Shown: positions 24,101 to 36,959, counted from the stretch's first letter. The stretch: 51,257 nucleotides of DNA from Ectocarpus siliculosus (GCA_000310025.1 FN647968.1:183388-234644); one strand, 5' to 3'. The notes: generated by a model not told the origin, from the sequence alone. Program-made: numbers and translations.

Positions 24101-27100
24101 AACTGTGGTGTCGGCTGCGAAACCGCACTCGCCAACGGCGCGCTAAGGTCCGCAGTGGTCGTATAGTCTACATGTATGGGGACAGCAACATCCGGATTCT
24201 TCGTGATTCAACGCTTGGCACAGTCCATTGTATTTGAGTACACCATTTTCTTTGCGTAGGTTGTCCTGTGATCACGGAATCGACCGCGTCAAGTGTTGAA
24301 TCGGTGCGTACAGACGAAGGCACTGGGTAGAGAGTCAGGGGCAGTTTTGTTAATGTGAAGACGACGACAAAGCAACAACAACAACAACAACAACAACAAT
24401 AACAACAGTGTGAAGCCAGGCAACAAGAACCGAGAGCCCTACCCCATTGCTGTGTTGTCCCGTGCGTTTCAGGTGATCACATCAACAACATCGAAGAGTG
24501 CGGGTACGACGGTGGAGATGTGAGTCTACGGCCGGCCTTTCGACACCAACGATTGCTGGTCTTGACTTACTGGGTGGCGTTTGCATCAGAGTGCTACGTC
24601 CGATGCATCGCTATGAGTCGAATGTTGTTGCTACAGTTGTATGGCTGCGGTTAGCATGCGCCGATTCAGACATACATGCGAGCCCGATGAACAAAGCCGG
24701 TTCGATCAAAGGCCTCTGGCGCTACAATGCCTAGGCGTTCTCCTCACCTCAGGAGTGTGGCTGTCTCGATCGAGGCGCCACCTGAAACGGCCCCGGGAGT
24801 CTCCGATGCGACGCTACAACTAACCATAGTACCGCCGCCCTCCACTCTTCGATACTGCCGGTGCAGTGCTGTGTCTGCGATTGTGAAGATGGGGAGTACG
24901 CATGCGGCGCAGACCGATACAGTTGCCTGGACCCTGCCTCGACTTGCCACTACCCTGATTGCACCGCGAACGGGGGAGAGCTGTCGTGGCTTCCGGATGG
25001 CTGGTGTGACCTCGGTACGCTCTGAGTCTGATTGTCGGGGCCAGAGATGTGGCAACAAGGGAGGATGCAGACGTGTACCGGAACCGTTTTACGTGGAGAC
25101 GTGGATCAACATACTGTAGGCATATCTGCTGTGGGAAGCCAGTTGACGTCCGCGGCGGGGGTAGAGTATGAAGTGTCCGCTCGGAGTATGCATGCACCCT
25201 CGGCGCCGGTGACGAAGAGCCGCAGTGCCCCTGCTAGGGTCCGCAAGCCGTCGTGTGAATAGGAACAGGTGTTCCACATTTCTTGGTGATTCTACGCTAG
25301 GCACACAGTGTGAACCCACGCACAGAAGAACTGAGAACCCTGTCCCTCTCCTGTACTGTCACGTGCGTTTCAGAGAACAACATCGAAGAGTGCGGGTACG
25401 ACGGTGGAGATGTGAGTATGCAGCATCGCTGTTGTACATACGTTTGAAGACTTGTATTGTCGACTCGGGGTTGGTTGCGTATGCACCGAGTTGGACCCAT
25501 GCGTCGATTGAGTGATGATGGGTCTTCCGTCATTACTGCTCATAGTCAATGCCGAGTTGTATACGCGTGTCTGAATTGACGCAACCGCGTCGATCGGAGC
25601 GCCGTGTGAAATGTGCTCCGTGGGCTCTCAACCGCCTTGTTCCTACTCGGTCCTTTGCAAGATTCTCCGTGGGGCTGTGATACCATCAGGAGTGCGCTGG
25701 CCTCGACAGAGACGTGGTGCTCACTGTAGAACTCTCTCTGACCTAACCCCTCCCCCACCGTTTCGAACATCCTACCACGCAGTGCTGTGGGTGCGAATGT
25801 ATAAATGGGCTCTACCGTAAGTGCGGCATTGCCGGATACGACTGTGAGCACCCAACGTCGGCGTGCACAGGTGGGTCGTTGATGACGTTGGCTGGTCACG
25901 ATGCCTGTCTGGTGAACACACTGACGGGGGGCGCTCCACCACGTTAACTACGGAGTAGGCATGACGCCAGCGTTTCTGACTATATATATCAAGAGAAAGG
26001 CTTCATGGTATTGATTTTGTTGCTTTTCGCCTTGAATGTACTTTTCGGTGGCCTACGGAGGGAGACATGCCCGGTAGTACCACACGTTCTGCACGGCACA
26101 AAGCCCCCGCGGTATCCTAACGCGTATCTCTGGTGCTTTAAAACACGAGAGCTCCGCAGGAACACACCCCAGATGGGACGGAACTGTTGTACAGTATACC
26201 AGTCTCGGGCGACTGGGCCTCCCAATGGTACATACTATCATTCAAATAACAACCATTGCGACTTCTCTTGATAGCCGCTTCGGGAGACATGTGGAATAAA
26301 GTATACGGCAGTTTACAAGGTCGTACATGATTGGTTGTCGAGAAGTGTCGGTCCACATGATACGTATCGGAGAAGGAATGGGGCGTGACTTTGACGATGA
26401 GATATAGATGCCTCGTCCCGGTCAGTCCTGAATAATGAAGAGCTGGTGTGTCAGCCAACGGTCTTGCATCTTGACTGTCGGTAGTATATGCATGATGTCA
26501 AACGGCGATACGTGAAAGAGGGAAGTGAAAAATGATTACGATCCGAGTTAGCGTCGTTACCACAGTCATCTTACCGATGTGCCACCGCAGTCATCTCGCC
26601 GAGGAGTTTGACCAAAGCTTGCGCATTGTGCTGTACGGGTACCACAGTCATCTTACCGATGTGCCACCGCAGTCATCTCGCCGAGGAGGTTGACCAAAGC
26701 TTGCGCATTGTGCTGTACGGGTACTGCTCCCAGCATGTGTGACATTCCATCCTCCGAAAAGCAGTGTTGGATTAGGTAGAGCGGAAAAACGTGAAAATCG
26801 TATCAACAGGTGCGTGTCCGTTACCTCAGCAACCAGAGGTTACCGGCCCAAGAATTTCGACGGCAGAGTTCGGCACCCTCAGAACCGAGGGACCAATATC
26901 GGGGACACCAATAGTTGCGTTTCTCTGTTGGTACGTACAACCGTACAGCCTTCACCCGTATTACGCACGTAGACTATCCCTACAGTACCTCCTGCGACTG
27001 ACTTTGGTACTTTGGGCGCTTTCTAGTACCGATCTTGTCAGTTCGTAAGGCCCGCGTTGTCTGGCTGTTGCCGAAGCAGGTCAGTTCGTGTCTTACCTCG

Positions 27101-30100
27101 GGTGCTTCTCGGACCCTCAAGACAACCGCGTCTTCGAATTCAAGTCTTCCGACTCCGCCATGACCGCAGAGGTGAGTGACCAATCGATGGCTCGAAACGC
27201 ATGTGGATGCACGATGTGCGTGTGTATATTATTAGCATCGACCGCGCCAACTGGCTTACCAATGAAAAGGCGCCAGTCTCAAGTGCGGTTACAAACACAA
27301 AACACTTCAAAATGCCATCAACTGGGGCGGACCCCGTAAGGGGGCATCATGGGGGAGGCTAAGCTACTGTATGCATTCTCCGGCTTGAAGACAGAAACGG
27401 TAGCAACAGAAGAAATCTTCCCGTGTTTGTCAATCCTGCCACCTTGCACTCGAGTTCGTTTCGGAGTGGTTTCACCACCCTCCTTGCTTTCACCACCACC
27501 AGTCTCATCGCCATTGTTACACGTGCGTGTGTTTGGTTGCAACCGTTGTCCACGCGAGTTTGTGCGCGATGGAATGTACCCTTTGCGTTGCCTGATGCTT
27601 GTGGCAAGTGTTGCTTGCTGGCGGTGTATGGTAATGGCACAGACAGGAGTTTGTCCACGGTTGAAACTCACCACCACACCCAGCGTTTCCATTTGTTCAA
27701 CACATTGTCTGTGCACACGTCCATTACTGCTTGCTCCCCCCGTCGCCAAACGTGGATTGTCGACCGCTTTGGTTGTGCACACGGCCTTTCGACAACAGGT
27801 CTGTTCCGTGCTCTGCTCCGGCTCGCTCTTCTATGGCACCCAGTACTCGACAGAGGTATGCTACGAATTCTTAGATTTGGAAACAACGGGGTCATACGTC
27901 GATCAACGGTACTGTAGAGGTGTAGATCACGATAGTACATATTTGATGATGGACATATTGGGGACGGGGGCTGTGCGTTATCGCGAAAATGCTTGCACGT
28001 TGGTCGTCGTGCAATCTCCGTACCTGCGAGAACAATGGCAAGACGGTTCCAACGTGCCAACCGTTCTACGTTGCCTTCCTTGTAGACCATGCCATCGAAG
28101 ATCATTGGTATATGTTCGCCACACATTTCTCTTGTCTGACTGGTCGTTCGGTCCTTGACACGCTCACGCGCAGTCTGCGCTACACATCCATGGGGGTCAG
28201 TTTCTCTCTTTAGACTAACGATGACGGACTGCAACAACATGGACACAAACGATCGTTGGAATGGTTGCCTCAGGATCGGAGCGCGTCTTTCGTGCATTTT
28301 CAGATAAACTCATTCTTTCCTCGACGGTTGCTCGGCGGCACCCCAACACCTCCACCCGAACTATTCCCATGGTATTCTAGACAACGCCGCACGCCACTCT
28401 CGCAACCACAACACCTGAGCCCTTGGTCTCCACTCACGCCATCCTTTTGCCCCCGAAACGTTCGCCGATGGTTTGAAAACAGTGCTGGTGCGGTGACAAC
28501 GCCGACTACGACGCCAACGGCCCCGGCGTGTGCGACATGTCCTGCTCCGGCGACTCTGATGAGACATGTGGCGGACGGGACGCGCTCTCGGTTTACGTCA
28601 ACGGCGTGACCCCGAACGACCCGACGTTTCCTGAGTGCGAATCGAACGGTGGAGTCGTCGAACGGATTGGGGATGGCCGCTGTGACTACGAGGGTAAGCT
28701 CTGAGCCTGATTGTCGGTCACTAAGATAGACAAAAGAGAAGGACTCATTACCCATACCGCTTACGTGGAGACGGGGATCAACATAGGCATTATGTCTGTC
28801 TACGGGGAGTCAGTTGACCCCCGCGGTGGGGTAGAGTTCATCGTGTTCTCCGAGTATGCATGAGGAACCGCTGTGTCGGCTACGAAACCGCACCCGCCAA
28901 CGGCGTGCTAAGGTCCGCCAGTGGTCGTATAGTCTACATGCATGGGGACAGCAACATCACGATTCTTCGTGATTCAACGCTTGGCACAGTCCATTGTATT
29001 TGAGCACACCATTTTCTTTGGGTAGGTTGTCCTGTGACCACGGAATCGACCGCGTCAAGTGTTGAATCGGTGCGTACAGATGAAGGCACTGGGTAGAGAG
29101 TCAGGGGCAGTTTTGTTAATGTGAAGACGACGACGAAGCAACAACAACAACAACAATAACAACAGTGTGAAGCCAGGCAACAAGAACCGAGAGCCCTACC
29201 CCATTGCTGTGTTGTCCCGTGCGTTTCAGGTGACCACATCAACAACATCGAAGAGTGCGGGTACGACGGTGGAGATGTGAGTCTATGGCCGGCCTTTCGA
29301 CACCAACGATTGCTGGTCTTGACTTACTGGGTGGTGTTTGCATCAGAGTGCAACGAACGATGTATCGTATCATATACACTATTTGGAGAAACTACGAGAA
29401 CTCTCATGAGAATTATGAAAACCTCGAGAGGCCCTATGGGAACCCATGAGAGCCCATGAGGGTCCATGAAAACTCATGAAAACACAGGAGAACCCATGAG
29501 AATCCGTGAGTTCCCATCAGAAAACCCATGAGATCCTATAAGAAGCAGAAAAAAAACATGAGACCGATGCATCGCTATGAGTCGAATGTTGTTGCTAGAG
29601 TTGTATGGCTGCGGTTAGCATGCGAGGACTCAGACATACATGCGAGCCCGATGAACAAAGCCGGTTCGATCAAAGGCCTCTGGCGCTACAATGCCTAGGC
29701 GTTCTCCTCACCTCAGGAGTGTGGCTGTCTCGATCGAGGCGCCACCTGAAACGGCCCCGGGAGTCTCCGATGCGACGCTACAACTAACCATAGTACCGCC
29801 GCCCTCCACTCTTCGATACTGCCGGTGCAGTGCTGTGTCTGCGATTGTGAAGATGGGGAGTACGCATGCGGCGCAGACCGATACAGTTGCCTGGACCCTG
29901 CCTCGACTTGCCACTACCCTGATTGCACCGCGAACGGGGGAGAGCTGTCGTGGCTTCCGGATGGCTGGTGTGACCTCGGTACGCTCTGAGTCTGATTGTC
30001 GGGGCCAGAGATGTGGCAACAAGGGAGGATGCAGACGTGTACCGGAACCGTTTTACGTGGAGACGTGGATCAACATACTGTAGGCATATCTGCTGTGGGA

Positions 30101-33100
30101 AGCCAGTTGACGTCCGCGGCGGGGGTAGAGTATGAAGTGTCCGCTCGGAGTATGCATGCACCCTCGGCGCCGGTGACGAAGAGCCGCACTACGCGTGCTA
30201 GGGTCCGCAAGCCGTCGTGTGAATAGGAACAGGTGTTCCACATTTCTTGGTGATTCTACGCTAGGCACACAGTGTGAACCCACGCACAGAAGAACTGAGA
30301 ACCCTGTCCCTCTCCTGTACTGTCACGTGCGTTTCAGAGAACAACATCGAAGAGTGCGGGTACGACGGTGGAGATGTGAGTATGCAGTATCACTGTTGTA
30401 CGTACGTTTGAAGACTTGTAGTGTCGACTCGGGGTCGGTTGCGTATGCGCCGAGTTGGACCCATGCGTCGATTGAACGATGATGGGTCTTCCGTCATTAC
30501 TGCTCATAGTCAATGCCGAGTTGTATACGCGTGTCTGAATCGACGCAACCGCGTCCATCGGAGCGCCGTGTGAAATGTGCTCCGTGGGCTCTCAACCGCC
30601 TTGTTCCTACTCGGTCCTTTGCAAGATTCTCCGTGGGGCTGTGATACATCAGGAGTGCGCTGGCCTCGACAGAGACGTGGTGCTCACCGTAGAACTCTCT
30701 CTGACCTAACCCCTCCCCCACCGTTTCGAACATCCTACCACGCAGTGCTGTGGGTGCGAATGTATAAATGGGCTCTACCGTAAGTGCGGCATTGCCGGAT
30801 ACGACTGTGAGCACCCAACGTCGGCGTGCACAGGTGGGTCGTTGATGACGTTGGCTGGTCACGATGCCTGTCTGGTGAACACACTGACGGGGGGCGCTCC
30901 ACCTCGTTAACTACGGAGTAGGCATGACGCCAGCGTTTCTGACTATATATATCAAGAGAAAGGCTTCATGGTATTGATTTTGTTGCTTTTCGCCTTGAAT
31001 GTACTTTTCGGTGGCCTACGGAGGGAGACATGCCCGGTAGTACCACACGTTCTGCACGGCACAAAGCCCCTGCGGTATCCCAACGCGTATCTTTGGTGCT
31101 TTAAAACACGAGAGCTCCGCCGGAACACACCCAGATGGGACGGAACTGTTGTACAGTATACCAGTCTCGTGCGACTGGGCCTCCCAATGGTACATACTGT
31201 CATTCAAATAACAACCATTGCGACTTCTCTTGATAGCCGCTTCGGGAGACATGTGGAATAAAGTATACGGCAGTTCACAAGGTCGTACATGATTGGTTGT
31301 CGAGAAGTGTCGGTCCACATGATACGTATCGGAGAAGGAATGGGGCGTGACTTTGACGATGAGATATAGATGCCTCGTCCCGGTCAGTACTGAATAATGA
31401 AGAGCTGGTGGTGTGTCAGCCAACGGTCTTGCATCTTGACTGTCGGTAGTGTATGCATGATGTCAAACGGCGATACGTGAAACAGGGAAGTGGAAAATGA
31501 TTACGATCCGAGTTAGCGTCGTTATCACAGTCATCTTACCGATGTGCCACCGCAGTCATCTCGCCGAGGAGGTTGACCAAAGCTTGCGCATTGTGCTGTA
31601 CGGGTACTGCTCCCGGCATGTGTGAAATTCCATCCTCCGAAAAGCAGTGTTGGATTAGGTAGAGCGGAAAAACGTGAAAATCGTATCAACAGGTGCGTGT
31701 CCGTTACCTCAGCAACCAGAGGTTACCGGCCCAAGAATTTCGACGGCAGAGTTCGGCACCCTCAGAACCGAGGGACCAATATCGGGGACACCAATAGTTG
31801 CGTATCTCTGTTGATACGTCCAACCGTACAGGCTCCACCCATATTACGCACGTAGACTATCCCTACAGTACCTCCTGCGACTGACTTTGGTACTTTGGGC
31901 GCCTTCTAGTACCGATCTTGTCAGTTCGTAAGGCCCGCGTCGTCTGGCTGTTGCCGACGCAGGTCAGTTCGTGTCTTACCTCGGGTGCTTCTCGGACCCT
32001 CAAGACAACCGCGTCTTCGAATTCAAGTCTTCCGACTCCGCCATGACCGCAGAGGTGAGTGACCAATCGATGGCTCGAAACGCATGTGGATGCACGATGT
32101 GCGTGTGTATATTATCAGCATCGACCGCGCCAACTGGCTTACCAATGAAAAGGCGCCAGTCTTAAGTGCGGTTACAAACACAAAACACTTCAAAATGCCA
32201 TCAACTGGGGCGGACCCCGTAAGGGGGCATCATGGGGGAGGCCAAGCTGCTGTATGCATTCTCCGGCTTGAAGACAGAAACGGTAGCAACAGAAGAAATC
32301 TTCCCGTGTTTGTCAATCCTGCCACCTTGCACTCGAGTTCGTTTCGGAGTGGTTTCACCACCCTCCTTGCTTTCACCACCACCAGTCTCATCGCCATTGC
32401 TACACGTGCGTGTGTTTGGTTGCAACCGTTGTCCACGCGAGTTTGTGCGCGATGGAATGTACCCTTTGCGTTGCCTGATGCTTGTGGCAAGTGTTGCTTG
32501 CTGGCGGTGTATGGTAATGGCACAGACAGGAACTTGTCCACGGTTGAAACTCACCACCACACCCAGTGTTTCCATTTGTTCCACATATTGTCTGTGCACA
32601 CGTCCATTACTGCTTGCTCCCCCCGTCGCCAAACGTGGATTGTCGACCGCTTTGGTTGTGCACACGGCCTTTCGACAACAGGTCTGTTCCGTGCTCTGCT
32701 CCGGCTCGCTCTTCTATGGCACCCAGTACTCGACAGAGGTATGCTAGGAATTCTTAGATTTGGAAACAACGGGGTCATACGCCGATCAACGGTACTGTAG
32801 AGGTGTAGATCGCGATAGTACATATTTGATGATGGACATATTGGGGACGGGGGCTGTGCGGTATCGCGAAAATGCCTGCACGTTGGTCGTCGTGCAATCT
32901 CCGTACCTGCGAGAACAATGGCAAGACGGTTTCAACGTGCCAACCGTTCTACGTTGCCTTCCTTGTAGACCATGCCATCGAAGATCATTGGTATATGTTC
33001 GCCACACATTTCTCTTGTCTGACTGGTCGTTCGGTCCTTGACACGCTCACGCTCAGTCTGCGCTACACATCCATGGGGGTCAGTTTCTCTCTTTAGACTA

Positions 33101-35385
33101 ACGATGACGGACTGCAACAAGATGGACACAAACGATCAGTTGGAATGGTTGCCTCAGGATCGGAGCGCGTCTTTCGTGTATTTTCAGATGAACTCATTCT
33201 TTCCTCGACGGTTGCTCGGCGGCACCCCAACACCTCCACCCGAACTATTCCCATGGTATTCTAGACAACGCCGCACGCCACTCTCGCAACCACAACACCT
33301 GAGCCCTTGGTCTCCACTCACGCCATCCTTTTGCCCCCGAAACGTTCGCCGATGGTTTGAAAACAGTGCTGGTGCGGTGACAACGCCGACTACGACGCCA
33401 ACGGCCCCGGCGTGTGCGACATGTCCTGCTCCGGCGACTCTGATGAGACATGTGGCGGACGGGACGCACTCTCGGTTTACGTCAACGGCGTGACCCCGAA
33501 CGACCCGATTTTCCGTGGATGCTACTCCGACCCGGCCGACAACCGTATTTTCGAGCTTGTGGTTTCCTCTCAAGACATGACTTCCGAGGTGAGTGAGCAA
33601 GCAAGCTAGATTTGAACATCTCGGGTCATGTATTGAGCTGTTGGTGATGTGATCTTGTCTCAATGTCACGTGGGTTTTGCTCTGAGTGGTACTTCTGTGT
33701 TGATATTCGAGGTTTGTCGTTGCACGGCATTTTTCACCAGCGTTCGAAATCATCGTTGGACCAGCACGCCAAACACACCCAACAAACTTGCATGTTATTC
33801 CCATTTCACTTGTCTCGCGCTTCTTTTGACCGATCATTGGCTTCCCTCCAATGTGAACAATCGGCCACAGACCTGCATGGGGCACTGCAGTGCTTACCAA
33901 TACTACGGAACTCAGTATTCGACAGAGGTGAGAGTTCTAGTTCTGCCGCACATAACCCGTGGTATGGATCGCGGCGTGTCCATGTTGCGCTAACGTGTGT
34001 CGGAACTGCATGACGGCCGTTGAAATCAACAATCACGCCCACGGTCATGGTCTTGGTGGATTTTTCAAGTCACCGACGTGCCTCGGATCATATCTGTGTC
34101 GTACGATTGCCTTCGCTGCTCTGTGCACCCGCTCGAAATCTATGGATCACTCATCATGGGAGTCGTGGCTTGTGCACAAGCGGCCCGCCAAGTACATCGT
34201 ACAAGGTAGTTGGTGTTACGATGTTCCGTATAGTATGGTCGTCGCGCGGTTCGGAGAAGACCGGCCTCCGTCGACCACACTTGTGAAGTGGACAACGTGT
34301 GTATGCTGTTCTCATCCACCAGCGACTGAAATGCCGAGTTGTTTGGTCCCCGTCATCTTCTCTCACTAGCTTTATGCTCTACTGTAGTGAGGAGCCTCGT
34401 GCTTACAAGCTAGTACGCACCACCCGTCCCAGACACCATCACAGAACGCTTGTCATTACGTTAACCCTCTTACAGTATTCTAGTACTGGAAGCCCTTTGG
34501 GGACGACTTGGGGACACATATGCCTATCTCAACTGTCTGTTTACGACACCACAATCGCCCTAGGCTCCGCTGTGTGAAATAAACGCACGTGAGAACCCTT
34601 GGTCTATCATGCTTGGGTGAGGTGGCACGCTGTGCGATATTCTGTGTGATGCCTATTCTCGGCCTCTAACTTGAACACCTAGGTTGTACAACTGTACATA
34701 GCCTGGTACTGGAAAAAAATGCTGACTTGGCTTCAGTATGAAAAGGGTCCCCACCTGGGGATTGGGATGGTATGGTCCAATGCCTTTCGTTCCGACGCGA
34801 GAGGTCCACGGCGAAGTGCTTGCTTGCGACGGGGGGTGCCCCGGCCAGTCGAACCGAAGCAACACCGTTGGGGCACGTTCTGCCCTCGGGTTCCGTTGGT
34901 TTTTGTACAGGCATGGCCTCCTCAAATCCTTCTGATAACACGCCTAGGCACTCGTCAGCACAACGAGGTTGTACACATCCCCAACCGTGCCCTCTTAGCG
35001 CGATGGCTGTGCTTGGATCGGAGTATGCTTCTTCTCGAACCGATTGCCGTAAGTCATCAGCGACGTTTCTCGTGCTGCGTGATACGTGCTGACACCATCT
35101 ATACATCTCCCTCATTTCACCACGAACTACTCCACGTTATTCGAGTCATCTTTTGCTTAATATTGGATCTTTTCACACAACAACGCTCCCTGTCCTCTGA
35201 TTCCACGACACCCTGAACGAACGCCTCACTGCATTTTCCATCCCTACCGAAAACAGTGCTGGTGCGGTGACGTCAACGCCCAATACTCCGTCAACGGCGA
35301 AGGAGTCTGTGACATGCGCTGCTCGGGCAACTCCGAAGAAACCTGCGGGGGGTACTTCAGCATGTCGGTGTACGAAGCCATTTAA
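21151..35385 (+). CDS. Secreted LNR/WSC multidomain protein, 18 exons
   Basis: Exons: 21151-21217, 23850-23918, 24473-24519, 24867-25014, 25374-25411, 25783-25870, 27080-27171, 27799-27855, 28483-28693, 29230-29276, 29831-29978, 30338-30375, 30746-30833, 31963-32054, 32682-32738, 33367-33588, 33871-33927, 35257-35385. All are GT-AG with consistent phases, giving 564 residues. Signal peptide MKVLSAFVLVLPLLPIVSA; then Notch-type LNR repeats at about 26-62, 93-124, 254-289 and 320-351, each with GDGRCD or DGWCD and NNIEECGYDGGD, the Ca-binding LNR signature with fewer Cys than animal LNRs. Cys-rich linkers (CCVCDC, CCGCEC) follow. WSC domains lie at about 157-241, 384-468 and 477-564 (YLGCFSDPQDNRVFE, SLFYGTQYSTE, CWCGDNADYDANGPGVCDM, TCGGRDALSVY). 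No membrane anchor is seen. WSC domains bind carbohydrate in other families, so a wall or matrix role is inferred. Residues ~25-249 recur at ~252-476. Confidence 0.9.
21218..23849 (+). other. Intron 1 of the LNR-WSC gene (2.6 kb)
   Basis: Bounded by ACAG|gtaaga and ttgcag|AATATCC, phase 1. Two diverged copies of a ~60 bp unit (AGCCTAGAACATGCTGA ... CTTTCCATGTCTCGC) lie at about 21535-21600 and 21685-21745. No other exon with signal was found in it. Confidence 0.7.
24375..24408. repeat. (CAA)n microsatellite in the LNR intron
   Basis: About ten CAA/AAC triplets; the matching place in copy B (29139-29163) has a shorter tract, as expected for slippage after duplication. Confidence 0.9.
26558..26722 (+). 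repeat. ~82 bp tandem duplication private to copy A
   Basis: Two near-identical units starting ACCACAGTCATCTTACCGAT and ending at GTGCTGTACGGGT. Copy B (about 31525-31607) has one unit. This accounts for one of the length offsets between the two 4.8 kb copies. Confidence 0.92.
28623..33505 (+). repeat. Tandem duplication, copy B
   Basis: Contains the 3' part of exon 9 and exons 10-15 plus most of exon 16. It begins inside exon 9, where the end of a WSC domain (VNGVTPNDP) runs without intron into the start of an LNR (PECESNGG). In the original arrangement (23850) that LNR starts after an intron acceptor. After 33505 the sequence continues into the third WSC domain (FRGCYSDPADNR) instead. Confidence 0.95.
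29355..29565. repeat. ~207 bp CATGAG-repeat insertion in copy B
   Basis: Present only in copy B, between the shared GCATCAGAGTGC and CCGATGCATCGCTATGAG sequences. It carries roughly a dozen degenerate 12-16 bp units built on ACCCATGAGA / CTCATGA. It lies in the intron between exons 10 and 11 and so does not touch coding sequence. Confidence 0.85.
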
Positions 35386-36219
35386 CCGGCCGTCGACGTG
35401 GTTGCGTCACCAAGGTAAGGAACAGCCACCGCTTTTCACCTGGAAATTGACTTAACGGGCAAGAATTGCCCACGAATAGTTTAGCCCAGAGCAGAGCAAT
35501 ACCGAACACCCGGAGTCATACGTAGAAGGTTCTTTCTTTTGTCTCATGCAGGATGCGTTGTCAAGAGGTCCATGCGACTCGCGAAAGAGATGTCTGACTG
35601 CATACCTCCTCCGCGAGCGTGGGGCGCTGGATTGAGTGCCATGTAGAGCCGTGGGTTTGCGAGAGACGATGGGTGAAAAGCAAGAAATTGTTGAGGAATC
35701 GACAACTCCGCAACGATCTAGCAAGGCAGGTTGTTCGTCTATGAAGCGACATTCTGGTTGCAGGACAATATAGAGATATTCTGGCGACATGCCCCTAGGG
35801 GTACCGCCTGTGCCGTAAATCTCTCCGCTCAGCCAGTCACCATCCCGAAAAATCCGGCCGTGAAGTGCTGGTGAACGTACGTCCGGCGCACAACTCGCGT
35901 CTTAGGCGGTACATGGTGCAGTGTGGCTGTGACATTCCCGGTGGGTTCTAAGACAACGGTGTTGCGAATGCCTCCGCATTCTCTGGCATGTGACATGTAA
36001 ACATTTTCGCGGCCCCTCGATCTCGATGCTGCCGTGGACCATCTCTTGTTCCGCAGACACGTCGCCGACCTGAGGGATTTACGCTAAATGTGGTGTCCAC
36101 AAGAGCGAGGTGTAGTCAGTCGTGTTCCTCGACGCAATTGACAAACCTCGGTTGGTGTACGTTCTTCGACATCAAACAAGGGCGATGAGTGCGTCGCACC
36201 AAAGGAAATAGGGGGACAG
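35386..36219. other. 3' flank of the LNR-WSC gene
   Basis: Presumed 3' UTR and intergenic DNA after the TAA at 35383-35385. No open frame with recognisable content and no clear poly(A) signal. Confidence 0.5.
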
Positions 36220-36480
36220 CTTTCGAAGACATTTCTGCAGCGTACGTTCGGGGCTGAGCACGGGTCTACGGACGACGAGCCATGTGTTTTCGGAGTTCCG
36301 CAACCAACTTAGATGGAAGCAGCGAAGGTGGTTGGGGGAATTCCATGGCATACGGGGGTGCTGCAGGGAGCTGAGAGGTTCATCTCCTCCTGGCACAAAG
36401 ATCAAGAGAAGGCTAGCCGATAACGAGCGCTCAAACGAGACAACAAGCCCAGCAATAGTGCACATGTGGCAACAACCGAT
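36220..36480 (+). mobile_element. 3' fragment of a LINE related to the one at 2.6-4.8 kb
   Basis: Collinear with about 4255-4480: CACGGRTCTACG, then GAAGCRGCGAAGGTGG, GTGCTGCAGGGAGCTGAGAG, CCTCCTGGCAC and ACGAGCGCTCAAACGA. Identity is moderate, with frame-breaking differences. It is only the terminal coding part, consistent with a 5'-truncated insertion or a decayed remnant. Confidence 0.85.
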
Positions 36481-36959
36481 GGGGCGGGAGGGGGGCGGCA
36501 GACGGACGAGACAGCGAGGGAAGACAGCAAACGAGAAGAGGCGGATCGAGTGGCGCGATATGTACCGGATTTACTGCAGTTTATTTTTCTTTCGGCCAAT
36601 CCCCCCCCCCCTCCCGACCCTGAACCATTGCACCAACCTTCCCCACGAGCGATGAGATACCCGTGCTGTCGCTGGTGGCTGTGTTTTTTTGTGTGTTTGT
36701 TCGCTTAGTAGAATACTGTCGCGGATTGTTTTGCGTGTTCCTTTTTTCTGGTTTCTCTTTATTTTTCTTTCTCTTCCACGTGGTCGTCTCTTTTTGTGCT
36801 GTGAAGTACCAAGATTGAGCCAGGGGATGGGTGTACTTCTCTCTCTGGCCCGTGATGCTGTCTCCCAGTTTCAGTTTTTGCCTCACATGGCGTGTAGAGG
36901 GAGCAGAGGGCTCCAGACTTTCTGTCGTTGATTTCTATTGACTTACGGGCCTCCTTCGG

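Larger units (their letters stand above)
23850..28622 (+). repeat. Tandem duplication, copy A
   Basis: Contains exons 2-8 and most of exon 9. Matches copy B almost base for base, introns included; the exon 4 region, for example, gives an identical 130-codon open frame in both. Differences include an extra ~82 bp internal tandem copy at 26558-26722 here and a ~207 bp insertion in copy B near 29355-29565. Confidence 0.95.

Noticed and set aside
27349-28158. 269-codon plus-strand open frame, and its counterpart at 32084-32800
   Set aside because: Runs through introns and over WSC exon 8 (27799-27855) in another frame; the conserved GT-AG exon with the GTQYSTE motif explains the coding signal.
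33184-33900. 238-codon minus-strand open frame
   Set aside because: Antisense shadow of WSC exons 16 and 17, which have matching splice sites and cysteine motifs on the plus strand.
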